64,000 nucleotides of DNA from Amphirosellinia nigrospora (Eukaryota; Ascomycota; Sordariomycetes; Xylariales; Xylariaceae). The position numbers and the translations under genes are program-made. Of the stretch, positions 49,747-63,535 are shown piece by piece. Under the pieces are notes generated by a model. That model saw only the letters and a list, made by a program, of their open reading frames with translations. It searched no databases and was not told the DNA's origin. The stretch spans positions 6,033,058 through 6,097,057 of the forward strand of contig SCHM01000003.1 of assembly GCA_004123355.1 (NCBI GenBank), read 5' to 3'. Each line of letters starts with the position of its first letter. Position 1 is the stretch's first letter.

Positions 49747-50030
49747 TATTAAGTAGCTAAAAGGTATAATATTATACGTAATAATAGGTAAAATAAATAC
49801 TAGTATATTAGATTTATTTTTTAATTATTCGTACGAAAGCTAAGCTTTCGTATAGAAAATTCTTTTATACGAAAAAAATTCTGCTGCAATATATATATAA
49901 TTAAATTAAGCGGATATATTAGCTTAACTTTATTATATAAACAACTAATATTATAGTTAATAATTAGCTATTATACGTAATTAATATTAATATATTAATT
50001 TTATATATAAATAATATTATAATTATAATA
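49747..50030. repeat. Left LTR of element B
   Basis: About 284 bases, the same family as the LTRs of A, with landmarks GCTAAGCTTTCGTA and TTCTGCTGCAATATA. ATAAC precedes it. Confidence 0.8.
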
Positions 50031-50415
50031 TTAGCTTTTTTTTTTTTAGCTATAGCGTATTTTTATACGATTATTTTTTTTAATATAAAAAATTTAAACG
50101 TAAAAAAAATATTAAATATATATATAATAATACGTAAATAAAAAAAGCGCCCGATAATATATTAAATTATTATTTTTTTAAAATATTTAATATTTATATA
50201 ACTATATATAAAAAAAAAAGTTAATAAGTATAAATAAAAAGCTAATTTATATATAACTATTATATATAATTTTTTTGTTTAATTTATTTAATATTTTAAA
50301 AAATTAAATAATATTTACTTTTATATTTGCTGCTATTATACGTAAGTTAGGTTATTTTTATATTGTTTTTTTGGTTTTTTTTTTTTTTTTTTTTTTTTTT
50401 ACGCGCGTATATTTA

Positions 50416-50418
<3 letters not shown>

Positions 50419-50453
<35 letters not shown>
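50419..50453. repeat. (TA)n microsatellite inside element B
   Basis: This TA run occupies the position equivalent to 42151-42185 of element A, after the shared ACGCGCGTATA motif and a long T-run. Confidence 0.75.
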
Positions 50454-50454
<1 letters not shown>

Positions 50455-53400
50455 TTTATATATATATTTAACTAATTTTATAAATTTATATAGTATTAAG
50501 TTTAATAATTATTATATAATAAGTATAATATTAATAATAATATTAATAATAATATTAATAATATTAATAATTAATAAATAATATAATAATTATATTATTA
50601 TTATTATTATATTATTATATATAAAGTTTTCTAAGTTTTTTAATATTATATTAATAAGCAATTAAGGCAAAACTACTATTAATATTAATAATAGCTATTA
50701 TAAAACTTATTAATTTTATTAGGGTTTTTTACCCGCGTTTTATACTTTTTATTTTTAATAGTATTATATAGTTTTAAAACTTATACGTTTAAAAAAAGTA
50801 GCGCTATTAAAGTTTATAGCTTTTTTATTAAAATTAAGCTTAAAACTTTTATATTAACGTTATATATAAATATACGTATATTTTTATTTATTTATTTTAT
50901 ACGAATAATTTTTAATATATATTTTAGCTAATTTATTTTATTATATATAAAACGAAAAAAATATAATCGTTTTAGTTTTTCGTATAATATTATTTTCTAA
51001 GTATTATTAACTATTATTTACTAATATATAAGCGAAGTTTATACGTTAAAAAATATTTCCGTATAATTTTATTTAAAATTATAATTAAATCGTTATTTAT
51101 ATTAAAATAGTTTATATAATATTATATTAATTATTAAAATATTTTATTTAATTAATATTATATAATATTAAGTTTTTAAAGTAATATTTATAGCGCTTAT
51201 ATATAGCAATTGTATAATATTTATTATTTTTATTATATATAGTTTAAATTTAAAAGAAAAAAAAAATAAAAGATTAATTATACGCGTTATTTTTTAAAAT
51301 ATAAATTTTAGTTATTATTTTTGCTATAATTTTTTAACTTTTTTATTATTTATATATAATATTTATTTTTTTAAATATTTATATATAATATATCGTTTTT
51401 ATATATGTTTAGCTGTTATTTATTATATAAATATTTTTATAGTTTTTTAATAAATATTTTAATTATATAAGCAGTTATTTATAAAAACTAAAGTTTTTAA
51501 TATTTAATTTAGTATACGCTTAATAAATATATTAGCTAGGTTATTTTTATTATTAATTTATTATATTTTAAAAATTTTTTTTTTTTATATAACTTTTAAA
51601 AAAATATAATATTTATTATTAATTTTTTTTTTTAAGTTATTTTTAGCTTAATTAAATAATTATATAATAATTTAAAATTTAAGTATAAAATAATAAATAT
51701 TAAAAATAAATTAAATATTTTTATAATTTTTTAAAATATTGTACGAAAAATAATAATATTATTAAAACCGCTAATTATATTATATAATTGCTAGCTAGAA
51801 TTTTATATAATTTTTTTATATTTGTTTAAATTTTAATATATAATATTATTTTCGATTTTAAAGTTTAAATTATATTATTTTTTATATAACTTTAACTATA
51901 AATATAATAATAAATTAAACTATAAATTATATTTATATTATTTATAAATAATTTATTTATAAAAATAAAAACTTTATATAATAAAAATCGAAAAAAATAA
52001 ACGTAAATTTTTTAACGGGTTATTTTTTTACTATTTAATTTATTTATTTAATATTTTAATATTATATAATTATAGCTTAATAATTTAAGCTATAATAATA
52101 AAATCGTATATAGTTTTAAATTAATATATATTATTAATATATATTTTTTAGTTTATTAAAAAATATAAGCTTAAGCGAATTTTTTTATATAAAATTAATT
52201 TTAGCTAATTTTTAGTTTAATTTTTTAAATTATTATAATATTTTATTTATATAAAAAAATTTTTTATTATTAAATTTAAAAAATATTTAAAAAATAAAGT
52301 TTTTTTAAATTTTATATAAATTTTATTTTTTAAGTTTTTTTTTTTCGCGCAATAAAAAGTTTAATATAATAAAACTTAATATATTATTTGTTTATATTTT
52401 AATTATTTTAAAAATATTTAAATTATTATATATAACTAATAAATATAAATTATATATAAATTTATATTTTAAGTTTTTTTTAATAATATTAATAATATAT
52501 TTTAAACTAATATAGTTTAAATTTAGTTAAGCTATAAAAATTATATAATATATAAAATAATTTTTAAAAAATATTTTTTTTTAGCTTTAAAAATAAATAA
52601 ATATAAATATTATATAATATTTATTTTTTAATTAAATATAAACTTAAATAATATTTTTAAGCTTATATAAAGTTTTAAAATTTTATATAAAAAAAACTAA
52701 ATATTAAAATTAACTATTAGTTTATTTATTAAATTATTAACGATTAAATTAAAATAGTATTTTTTCGATATTATTATTTTTATATAATAAGTTTAAATTT
52801 TTATATAGTTTTATAGTTTTTTTTTAATTTTTTATACGAAATAAAACTTAAAAATATATTTTTTTTTATAAATATTTAAATTATATATAATAAATTTAAA
52901 AACGTTTTATATAATAAATTTATTAATTTTTATTATATTTAACTTTTTAAATAATTTATTAAAAGTTATAATAATTTTATTTATATATAGTTTAATTATT
53001 AATTTAAAAACTTATTTTTTTTTTTTATTAAAAAATTTATAATATTTAAATATTATATAATAAATATATTTAAACGTTATATAATAATAAAGCTAAGTTT
53101 TTTTTTTTTAGCTAGTTATATTTTTTTTAATAATTATTAGTTATATAAATTATATATCGTTTTAGTTTAAATTATTTATTTAAATATTTTTATATATATA
53201 ATATATAGTTTAATTTATATATATTAAAAATATATTAGTTTATTAATTAAAATTATAATTATATTTAATTTTCGATTATTTTTAATTTTATACGGTTTTT
53301 TTTATTTTTTTTTTTTTTTTTATATTAAAACTTTATTTTAAAAAAAAATATAAATATATTATATAAAAATAGTTTATTTTATTTATTAATCGTATAATTA

Positions 53401-56400
53401 ATTTTAATTTTTATATTTTTATATAATATTTTTATTGCTTTTTAAATAATTATGTTTTTTATATAATAAAAAAAAATAAAAAAATTTTTTATTAATATAA
53501 AAATAAGTTTTAAAAATAAAAAAGTTAATATAAAACTATTAAATTTAATAGTTATTTAATATTTTTATTATTATTTATAAAATTAATTTATTATTTATAT
53601 ATATATTAATTTTTTTTTAAAAAATATTATATATATGTTTAAATAGCTTATATATTTATTTTATTTTATTTATTATTTAGTATACTTTAATAAATATTTT
53701 ATAATATTATATGTTAATTATTTTATATATATTTTTTAAATTTATTTAATAAAAATTTATTTTAAAATTATATATAATATTATTAAAAATTTTTAATAAA
53801 TATTAATTTAATATTTATATAATATTTTTTATACGTTTTATATAAATATTAATTTTAAAAAAATTATTATTTAAAATAATATAATATTAATAATATATAA
53901 TACGTTTTAATTATTTATTTATATAATATTTATAATTATTTTATAATTAAATTTATAGTTATTTTTAATTATAAATTTAAATCGTTATAAAGTTTTATTA
54001 TATATTTAATAATAATAATAAAATTTCTAGATTTTTTTTAAAATAAATTATTAATTTTATATTTTATATAAATAATATTTTATATAATTTTTTTATAAAA
54101 ATATTTAAATCGTTTATATAAATAGTATAGTTTAATTTTTATAAAATAACTAGTTATTTTATACAAGCTAATATTAAAAAATAAATAGCTTTATTTATAT
54201 ATAATAAAAATATTATTTTTATTTTTTTATATAATAATATTTTTTATATTATTAAATATATTTTTAAATAATTTATATTTTTTAAAAAAAATAAAAATAA
54301 ATAAAAATATTTAAAATATAAAATATTATATAGCTAATTTAATTATTAATTTTATTATTTTATTATTATATATTAAAGCTTATTTTAGTTATTTTAAAAG
54401 TTTAAATAATTTTAGCTTTTAAGTTTTTTTATACGTAAGTTTTTATTTATAGTTTTTTATAATAAAAATTTTAAAACTTTATATTTTAAATAATATTTTA
54501 ATATTTCTTTATAATATTAATTATTAAATATAAATAAATTAAATAATTAATTTATAATTATCGATTAAATATTTTTTTTTATATATATATAAATATATTA
54601 TTTATAATATATTATATATATTTTATTTTATATATTAATTTTTTTTTTTTTTTTATATATATTTAAATAGTTATATAATTAAAAATTTTTCGGAAGTTAG
54701 TTTATTTTTAAATATTATTTCGTACGTATTAAAAATAATTTTTTATATAAAACTTTTTTTAAAAAATATAATTAATTAATTAGTATTTTTTTTTTAATAA
54801 ATAAAATATTTTTTATTTATATATAATTTTTTAAAAAATAATTATTTATATAATTTTAATTAATATATATTTTAAAAATTTTTAAAATATTATATAATAT
54901 TTTTATATTATATAAAATAATAGTTAATTTAATTATATTATCGATTTATATAAAAAATTTTATTTTTTATATAAATATTAAATTATTAGGTTTTTTTTAA
55001 CTTAAAAATATAAATAAAAGTTTAAAAAAAATTTTTATATATATAAGTTTTTAAAAAATAAATATTATTTCGAATTTTAAAATATTTTTATATATATATA
55101 TAATTATATTTAAATAAATTTTTTTAAATATTTTATTTTAAATATTTTTTAAGCTTTAAATAATTTATTAATTATAATTTTAATATTTTATATAAAAAAA
55201 TTTTTTTTTATTATATATTTATATAAAAATAATATTAGTTTAATTAGTTTAATATTAATTATAGTTTATAATTATATTAAATATATATTTATATATATTA
55301 TTATTTTTTTTATATATAATTAAAATATAATATATATAATTTTTTATATAATTAATTAATATTATAAAAAATATAATATAAAATTAATTTTTTATAATTT
55401 TAAGTTTATAATAATAATTAATAAACTATTATATTTTATTATAAAATAAATTATATAGTTTTTTAAAATAATTTTTTTTTTTTTGTTAAGTTTTTAAAAA
55501 AATTTAATATTTTATAAATAAAATAGTTTTATTTTAAATATTATATATAAAAAAGATTTAAATTTTAAATAAAAATATTTTTATATTTAATATTATATAA
55601 TAAATAAATTATTTTAAAGTTTAAAAAAATTTTAAAAAACTAAATATTTTATTATATATTAAAAATATAATATATTTTTGCTTATATAAAATAAATTATT
55701 AATTAAAATAAATAATAAATAACGTTTAATAATTAAAAAAATTTTTAAAATTTATTTTTAATATTTTATTTTTAATATTTTTATTATTTAAAGTTAAAAA
55801 GCTAGCTTTTATTATATATAAGTTATTTTACGGCTATTTTTTTTATTTTTTTTTGTTTTTTTTTTATTTGTTTTTTTATTTAAAAAAAAAAAATATAAAG
55901 TTATTTTATTATATAAAAAATTTTATTAATTTTAAAATTATTAATTTAATATAAAAAACGTAAATATTATTTAAAACAATTATATAAAATTTAAAATTAT
56001 ATATTAAAGTATATTTATTTTTTATAAATTATATATATAGTTTTTTTTTAACTATTTATAAGTTTTTAATTTAAAACGTTTTTTATATAAAAACGTTATA
56101 AATTTTTTTAATAATTTAAATATTAATTTTATTAAATATTTTAAGTTTTATTATTTTAAAGTTTTTATTAATATTTTTTAAAATTTTTTAAATTATATAA
56201 AATATAATTATATTTTATATATATATTATTTATATATTAATTTATTTTATAATAATTATTTTAAAGTTTTATAAAATATTTTTATATATATAAAAATTAA
56301 TAGTTTTTCGTATAAAATTTAAAAATATACTAGTTTTTTAAGCGATTTTTTCGGCTATATTATATATAAAATATTAGCTAAAAAAATAAAAATTATTTTA

Positions 56401-56754
56401 GCTATTTTTTCGAAAATATAATTTTTATATATTTAATTATATTAGCTATTATATAATTAATTATTTTTTTTATTATATTTAAAAATATTATAAATAAAAA
56501 ATTATTAAATTATATTACGAACTTTTATATAGTTTATATAATAATAATTAAAAAATATATAATTATACGCTATTAATTAAACTTTTATATAAAAATATAA
56601 TATTAAAATATATTAAAATAATTAATTTTTTTTTTTATTAATATAATATTAAAAAAACTAAAATATAATATAAAAAATATAATTTATATAATTAAATTTA
56701 AATTTTATTTTTATTTTTACTAATTTATATTTTTTAACTAAAAATATTAATTAA

Positions 56755-57038
56755 TATTAAATAGCTAAAAATATAATTTATATATATAATATAATAAATA
56801 ATATTAATATATATAGATTTATTTTTTTTAACTATTTATATAAAAACTAAGCTTTTATACGGAAAATTTTTTTATACGAAAAAAATTTTGCTATAATATA
56901 CCGTATAACTAAATCGGGCGGATATATTAGCCTAACTTTATTATATAAACAGCTAATACTATAATTAATAATTAATTATTATACGCAGTTAATACTAATA
57001 TATTAACTTTATATATAAATAATACTATAATTATAATA
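56755..57038. repeat. Right LTR of element B
   Basis: About 284 bases, direct partner of 49747-50030, followed by ATAAC at 57039-57043. It retains AACTAAATCGGGCGGATAT. Confidence 0.8.
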
Positions 57039-57428
57039 ATAACTATTAGTATTTAGTATATTATTTTTAATATTCATAAAAACTTATCGATAAATATTAA
57101 GCTAAGTATAGCTTCCGTTTTATATTGTTAAAAAAGAAAAAATTTTCTGTAAAACTATTTATCTTTAATCCTACGGTTAAAATAATAAAAATAAAAATTA
57201 AGCGCCCTTATAATAAGCTACGTAAATTAGTTATTAATACTTTAATTCTAGCAATAATTTTTATTAATATTTTTATTACGAACATACTAGCATTTATAAA
57301 TAAAATAATAAAAAAAAATAAAACAAACAATAGTATTATTTAATATTATATAAAAATAGATTTATAAATATAGCTTAAATAAATCGGTTTGCTAAAGTTA
57401 ATAAATGTTTTTTTATGCCCCGGTATTT

Positions 57429-57620
57429 TAATAAAACCTTTAAAAGGTTTATATTATTAATAGCTTTTTTACGTAAAACGTAAAAAAAAGCTACTTAGCA
57501 ATACTTATATTTAAATAAACAGCTAGTACATTATTAATTAAAAATCTATTATTAGATCTACTACGTAAATTTAATAATAGATTTTTTTTTTTAATTAAGC
57601 TTTATTTTATAACTTATAAT
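57429..57620. repeat. Right LTR of element E
   Basis: 192 bases, the direct-repeat partner of 34710-34900, with the same end ACTTATAATA. Differences are nearly all C-to-T or G-to-A. Confidence 0.75.
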
Positions 57621-58977
57621 ATTTTTCTCATTTACGTTATAAATATATTATTTCGTTTAAGTAGCTATATAAGATTTTTAGCTATATAAAATTTAAAATA
57701 ATAAAATAATAATTTTATAATAAAAATAAAATAGCGTAATATAAATACGTTCGTTTTATTTTTTATATAAAAAACTAAAACATAATTTGCTCGATTAGCT
57801 ATATATATATATATAAACGTGCTAGTTTTATATATATATTAAATTAAATATTTTATAATATTTATAAGTATTATTATAGTTTATTATAATAAATATACTA
57901 TTATTATTTTCTAATTTATAGATCGAATAAATAAGTATAAAGAATTGTTTTTATTTTTATTAGCGAGGTTTATTATTTTTTTTTTTAAGCAAAATTAGCG
58001 TATTTTTTTTTATATTTTTTTTTTAGTTATATTTATAGTTTATAACTAAACTTTTGTTTATAACCTTTTTTTTTTAAGCTAGCGGTTTAGCGCTTTTATA
58101 TTTTTTTGTTTTTATGCTTATTAAATCGGTTATTTTGTTTAAAACTACGCTTAAGTTTATTATATTTTTAATATAGTTTATTTTTAAAATATTTTTATAA
58201 ATAATTACTAAAAAGATTAGTTTTACTTTTATAATTTAAAATATATAGTTTATTAATTTTATAGTAAACTTAAATATTAGTAAAAAATTTAATGCTTAAG
58301 TTTATATAAATTTAAATAAAAACTATAATATTATATTAATTATAGTTATTTTTATTTAGCGTTTTTATTGCTCGAATATATTATAATTTTTGCTAAATAA
58401 AAATAATTATAATTATTTTATTACGAACAAAATATTTTAGCTTAAAATATAATTAGTTAAATAATTTTATAGCTTAAAAAGCTTATATAGCGAACTTATT
58501 AATAAAGTTATTAATAATTATAGTTAATTTTTTTTATATATATTAGTTTATTTTAAAACTATTAGCTTATTATTTTATTATAATAGCTAGTTTTAATAAA
58601 ACGTTTAAAATATAAATAATAATTATTTATTATTAGCTTTTATTAATTTTTTATTTTTTAAAAACAAATTAATATATTTAATAAAATAAAATATATTTAT
58701 AAAAATTAGCTTATTATTATAATTATATATTTTTATATTAAGATTATTTTATTTTAGGTCGAACTAATTAACGTTTGTTTTTTTTAGCTTTACTAGTTTA
58801 TTATACTATAAAATATTAATAGATTTTTTTTTGAATATTAACTTTATTATATTTTTATTTAATTTTATAAAGGTTTTATATTAAAATCTTGTAGGTTATA
58901 CGGCGGGCGTAATTTAAATAGTTTATACGGTTAGTATAAAGTTTATTTAATATTGCTAGGTTATTTTAGCTTATTAA

Positions 58978-58980
<3 letters not shown>

Positions 58981-59011
<31 letters not shown>
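58981..59011. repeat. (ATT)n microsatellite inside element F
   Basis: About ten uninterrupted ATT units in the right internal part of element F. A simple repeat without evident role. Confidence 0.8.
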
Positions 59012-59013
<2 letters not shown>

Positions 59014-61477
59014 AATTTTTATAAAACGTTTTAATAAGTTTTAAATATAATTAAATATTAAATATTAAAAGCTATTTATTTTAAGCTTTATTAAACTATT
59101 AATATAACGTAAAAAATCTATTTAGTTTTTTTATATTAAACTATTTAAAAAGCTAAAATTAAAGATTTTTTACTAACTATTAAACTTATAAATTAAACTA
59201 TATACTAAAGTTTTATATTAGCTATTTTTCGGGTAAAGATTTTAAAATATTAAGGGGTATTAAAAATATTAAATATATATTTTTTATTAGTTATATAAAT
59301 TATGTTTAAATATAAAAATCTTTTAAATATTTATATAAAAGTTAATATTTTATATTTTTAGTTAATTTAGTATATATTACTATTTTTAGTACTATATAAA
59401 TTATTAGCGCTATATATATATAAAATTATCGGGTTATTATAAATATATATTATTTAGAACGTTTAAAGTTTAATTAATATATATTTAATAAAAATACTAG
59501 TTAATATATAAATAAAATAATAAAATAATAATTTAGATATAAAATTAATATATTAAAAATCGTTAGTTTAAAATTACGATTGTTTTTATTATAATAGTAT
59601 TACCGAATTATTTTAATGCTACGATTTTTTATTAGCTATAATATATTTAATACTAATTATTAATATTATAACTTTAAAAATTTATAGGTTATAGTTATAT
59701 TATTGTAGTAGCTAGTATACTTATAAACGGTACGTTATTATTTTATCGAATTTTTTATATAATTATTATAACGTTTATAAATAATAGTTATTTTATTATT
59801 TATAAATATATTTATATATATATAACTAAAGTTTGTTAGCTTAAAGTTTAATTTTTAGTTTTTAATTTTATTATTTTTTTTATTAATTGTTTTTATTTAT
59901 TAATTAACTTTATTAAAATAGCTTTAATATTTTTAACTTTTTAATATATATTAATAATATATTTAAAAAATTTAGCTATATTTTTTTATAAAGCTAATTA
60001 AATAATAAAACTATTAAAATAGTTGTTTTATTTTTTAAACTTTTTTAAATATAGTTTTAAATTTTTTATTATTATTAAACTTTTAAAAATAGTTTTTAAA
60101 TTATTAAAATTTAATTTTAATTAATTAAACTACGCAAGCTTTTAATTTATTGTTTTAAAATTTTAAATATATTAAAGCTAAAAAAAAAAAGCTTAAAAAT
60201 TAATATAAATAATTATATTTTGCTTTTTTTAATATATAATAATTAAATAGTTTATATTAAAAATATAAATAATAATTTTATTATTGTAAAAAGTTTTAAT
60301 AATAAGCTAAAATTTAGCGGCAATATAAGTCCGGACGTTATAGCTTAACGTAGATAGCTAGAAATAATATTATTTTTTTTTTTTTTAACTAAAGCTATTA
60401 TAAATCGATTAATAAATAGCTATAATAAATATTAAAATTAAATAGTATTAATATTAAATTAGTTTTAATTAGCTTAAATATTAAATTTTTTTATTATAGC
60501 TATATTATTATTTAACTATAAAACTTTTTAGCTTTTAAATTAAACTATTAAATTTTTTAAGTTTTATTTTAATAATAATATTTATTTTAAATTTTAAATA
60601 AGCTTTAAATATAACGTATAAAATAGCTAACTAAAAAGAATTTATAAAAAATAATATAATTAATTAATATATTATAACTATTTAAAATAAACGTAGTTTT
60701 TAAATAAGTAATTAAATATTTTTTATTATTAATTATTTTATAAATATATAAATTAATTAAATATTATAATTTTATTTTCGTACTAAAAATAAATAAATTA
60801 TAAAATAACTTAAAATATAATATAAAATAAATAGTTTATTAATTATTAAAATTGCTAAAATAATAAATAACTTTTAATAAAAAAAAAATTATTAACTATT
60901 TTATAAAAAGTTTTAAAATAATTTATTAAACAAATAAAATATAATAATATTAAAGTTATAAAAATAATAATAATTATTATAAACGTTAGTTTTAGCCGGA
61001 TATAATTAATATAAAAATAATAAAGCTATTTTAAAAATAATATTAAATATAAATTTAACTATAATATAAATCGTAACGTTAATATTAAACTAAAAACTAA
61101 TTAATTCGATATAAATTATTAATAATTAATATTTTTTTTTTTTTTAAAATATAAAATATTAAAATAATAACGTATTTTTTTAAAATAAATAAATATTAAA
61201 ATATTTCGAACTTTTATTACTTTATTAAAATACTAAATTAATATAAATAATATTAAAATAAACTTTTTTAAGCTTTTTTGTTTTATTAAAAATATAAAAT
61301 TAATAAAAATAAAATTAATATAAAGTTTAAATATTACTATAATACTATAAAAATATTAAAAATAATACGTAAAATCGCCGGAGCAGTTAAAAAATAACTA
61401 TATAAATAAACTACCGGCCGAAAAAAACAAAACTAAAATAACATAAAAACAAAAATTATAAAACTTACCGTACTATT

Positions 61478-61686
61478 TAATAAGTTTTACTAAAAATAAT
61501 ATAATATTAAGTTTATATAAATAAAAAAAAAAAAAAATACTAAATAAAGCTTTTGCTAAAATAAGAAATTTATTAGTTCTTAGCTTTTTTATCTAATCTA
61601 TAGGACTAGACTCTATTTATTAGTGGAGCAAGCTCTACCTTGCAGTGGGACCCCTGCGGGGTTACCCCCCTTGTTAAAGTGTAGCA
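61478..61686. repeat. Right LTR of element F
   Basis: 209 bases, partner of 29848-30056, and followed by ATTTA at 61687-61691. It keeps more G and C than the left copy, including a G/C hairpin GGGACCCCTGCGGGG at about 61,648-61,662. The difference between the two copies is mostly of the RIP type. Confidence 0.85.
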
Positions 61687-61691
61687 ATTTA

Positions 61692-63535
61692 TCTCGGCTT
61701 AAAGATTATAAATACTGCTATTATTACTAAGTTAAACTATTAATAGTTTTTTTAAAATATAATATAAAGTTATTTTTATTAAAAAATTATTTATAGCGAA
61801 GTATAACTAGCAATAAGTTTAGCTAATATATATTTTCCGAAATAAATTATATAAGCACTTTATATAATAGTTTTATAAAAATATAAGCATATTAATTCCT
61901 TCGGATAATATTATTATAAGCATACGCGGAATTTTTTAACTTACCGATATAAAACTTTTTACTTTTAAAAATAAATATAAACTACTAAGATTTATATATT
62001 AACTTATTAAATAATTTTTAAATAATATAATAATAGTAAAATATATTTATAGCTTTAAAAATAGCTTTAAATATATAAAATATTAATTTTTATATAATCT
62101 GCGAACTATTTTTTTTTAGTTCGAACACTATAAAATGCTTAAAAGTATTATATATAGTTATATTATTTTTATATTATTTTTTTAAAAGCAAAAATTAAAT
62201 TTAATATTTAAATATATAAAAAAATATCGAATAATTATTATATATATAACTTTAGCGATAGTATTACCGAAGCTATTATAAAATAAATAAATAATACGTA
62301 AATCGCGTAAAAAATATATTATTAATATTATTTATAATAGTTTTATTTTTTTAATAAGTACTTTTTTTTTATTTTTATTTAATTTGCTGCTTTAACTAGT
62401 AAAAAATTTTCCCTAATCGAAATAATTAACGATAATAATACTAAAAATAATAATAAACGTTAAAAATTAAATATAACGCTAAGTATAAAAAAATAAATTA
62501 TTAATACTAAAAATATTTTAAATTATATATAAATTAAACTATAAATTTAAGTTATATTTTACGTTTATTGTTTTAAAATACTTTTATATAACGTTATTTT
62601 ATTTATTAATTTTTTTTATATAAATATATAAAAAGCACTAAATTTATAATCATTAGTAAATTTATAGTTTTTTTATTTATTATAACGCTTTATATATATT
62701 TTTAATATACTAAAAAAGCCTTAATAAAATTAAAATCTAATAAGTATAAAAATAAATATTATAGTTTAATTTTATATATTTCTAATTTATATATAGCTAT
62801 AAAATAATAAAAACTAGCGTTATTTATTATAAAAACTAACTAAAGCTTAAAAAATAAGTTTATTAAAAATAATATTTTTTTTAAACTAGATTTTAAAACT
62901 TTTTATATTAATTAAACCTTAATATATAAATATTGTTTCGTTTAATATATTATTTATATAATTATAAACATATATTAAATCGGTTATTTTATTTTAATAA
63001 TTTCGAAATAAAAAAAATTAATTTTTAAATACTTAGCTATATTAATAGTTTATATTTTTTTTATTAATATTAAATTCGTTAATAAAAACGAATATATTAA
63101 TAATAAAATTTATAATTTAATAAATATAAAATAGCTATTTATAAGGTTTTATTATATTATTTTAATTTTTAGCTTTTTTATAACTAATCGACTTTTTTTA
63201 ATTAATCGGAAATTGTTTGTATAGCTATATATATATTATATTAAATTGCTAAAAATTATTATATTTTATTAAAATATAAATCTAAATAAATATTTAATTT
63301 TTCGATTAATATTTTTAAAGCTTATAAAAATAGCTTTAACGTATTATATTAACTTTATAACTTTAAAAACTATTCGGTATAACTTTAAAAGTTATATTGT
63401 TTTTAATAACGTTATATAGTTTTTATATTATAATTAAATTAATTATTAATTTTAATATTCGATTAGTTATATTATAATTATTATTAATATATTTATACGT
63501 TAAAATAATATTAAAAAAGCTTTATTGTTATTTCG
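61692..63535. repeat. RIP-mutated flank right of element F, unclassified
   Basis: A/T desert beyond the right ATTTA of F. It is slightly richer in G and C words than the elements inside F, but no reading frame, LTR or repeat partner could be recognised within the window. Confidence 0.5.

Larger units (their letters stand above)
49747..57038. mobile_element. Element B: 7.3 kb LTR retrotransposon fossil inside E, same family as A
   Basis: LTRs of about 284 bases at 49747-50030 and 56755-57038 are flanked by the duplication ATAAC (49742-49746 and 57039-57043). Internal sequence is colinear with A from end to end and in the same orientation, with 1.0 kb of element E between the two, including island G. 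It is heavily RIP-mutated, more so than A over the start of the left LTR. No usable reading frame remains. The exact ATAAC duplication shows a separate insertion event, not a tandem duplication of A. Confidence 0.85.
34710..57620. mobile_element. Element E: LTR retrotransposon fossil inside F, hosting A, B and G
   Basis: Direct repeats of 191 and 192 bases at 34710-34900 and 57429-57620 bound this element. Removing A, B and the 554-bp island leaves about 7.8 kb, a usual size for an LTR retrotransposon. Its own internal pieces are 34901-41503, 48738-49746 (minus the island) and about 57044-57428. All are RIP-mutated without usable reading frames. No exact target-site duplication could be settled at its ends, so the limits may be off by a few bases. 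It lies wholly between the LTRs of F and is therefore younger than F. Superfamily and strand are undetermined. Confidence 0.72.
29848..61686. mobile_element. Element F: outer LTR retrotransposon fossil, interrupted by E
   Basis: Two direct repeats of exactly 209 bases, at 29848-30056 and 61478-61686, are flanked outside by the same five bases ATTTA (29843-29847 and 61687-61691). This is what a single LTR-retrotransposon insertion leaves. The internal part is split by element E into about 4.65 kb on the left and 3.86 kb on the right, so the original element was roughly 8.9 kb. Both halves are RIP-mutated and hold no open reading frame of useful length. Superfamily and orientation cannot be read from the remaining sequence. 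As the outermost shell it is the oldest of the nest. Confidence 0.85.

Noticed and set aside
50363-50581. 72-codon frame starting in a T-run
   Set aside because: It translates a T-run and a (TA)n microsatellite (Phe and Tyr-Ile runs) inside element B.
57125-57343. 72-codon frame rich in Lys and Ile next to element B
   Set aside because: It lies in the internal part of fossil element E, with no domain visible; treated as part of the fossil, not a gene.
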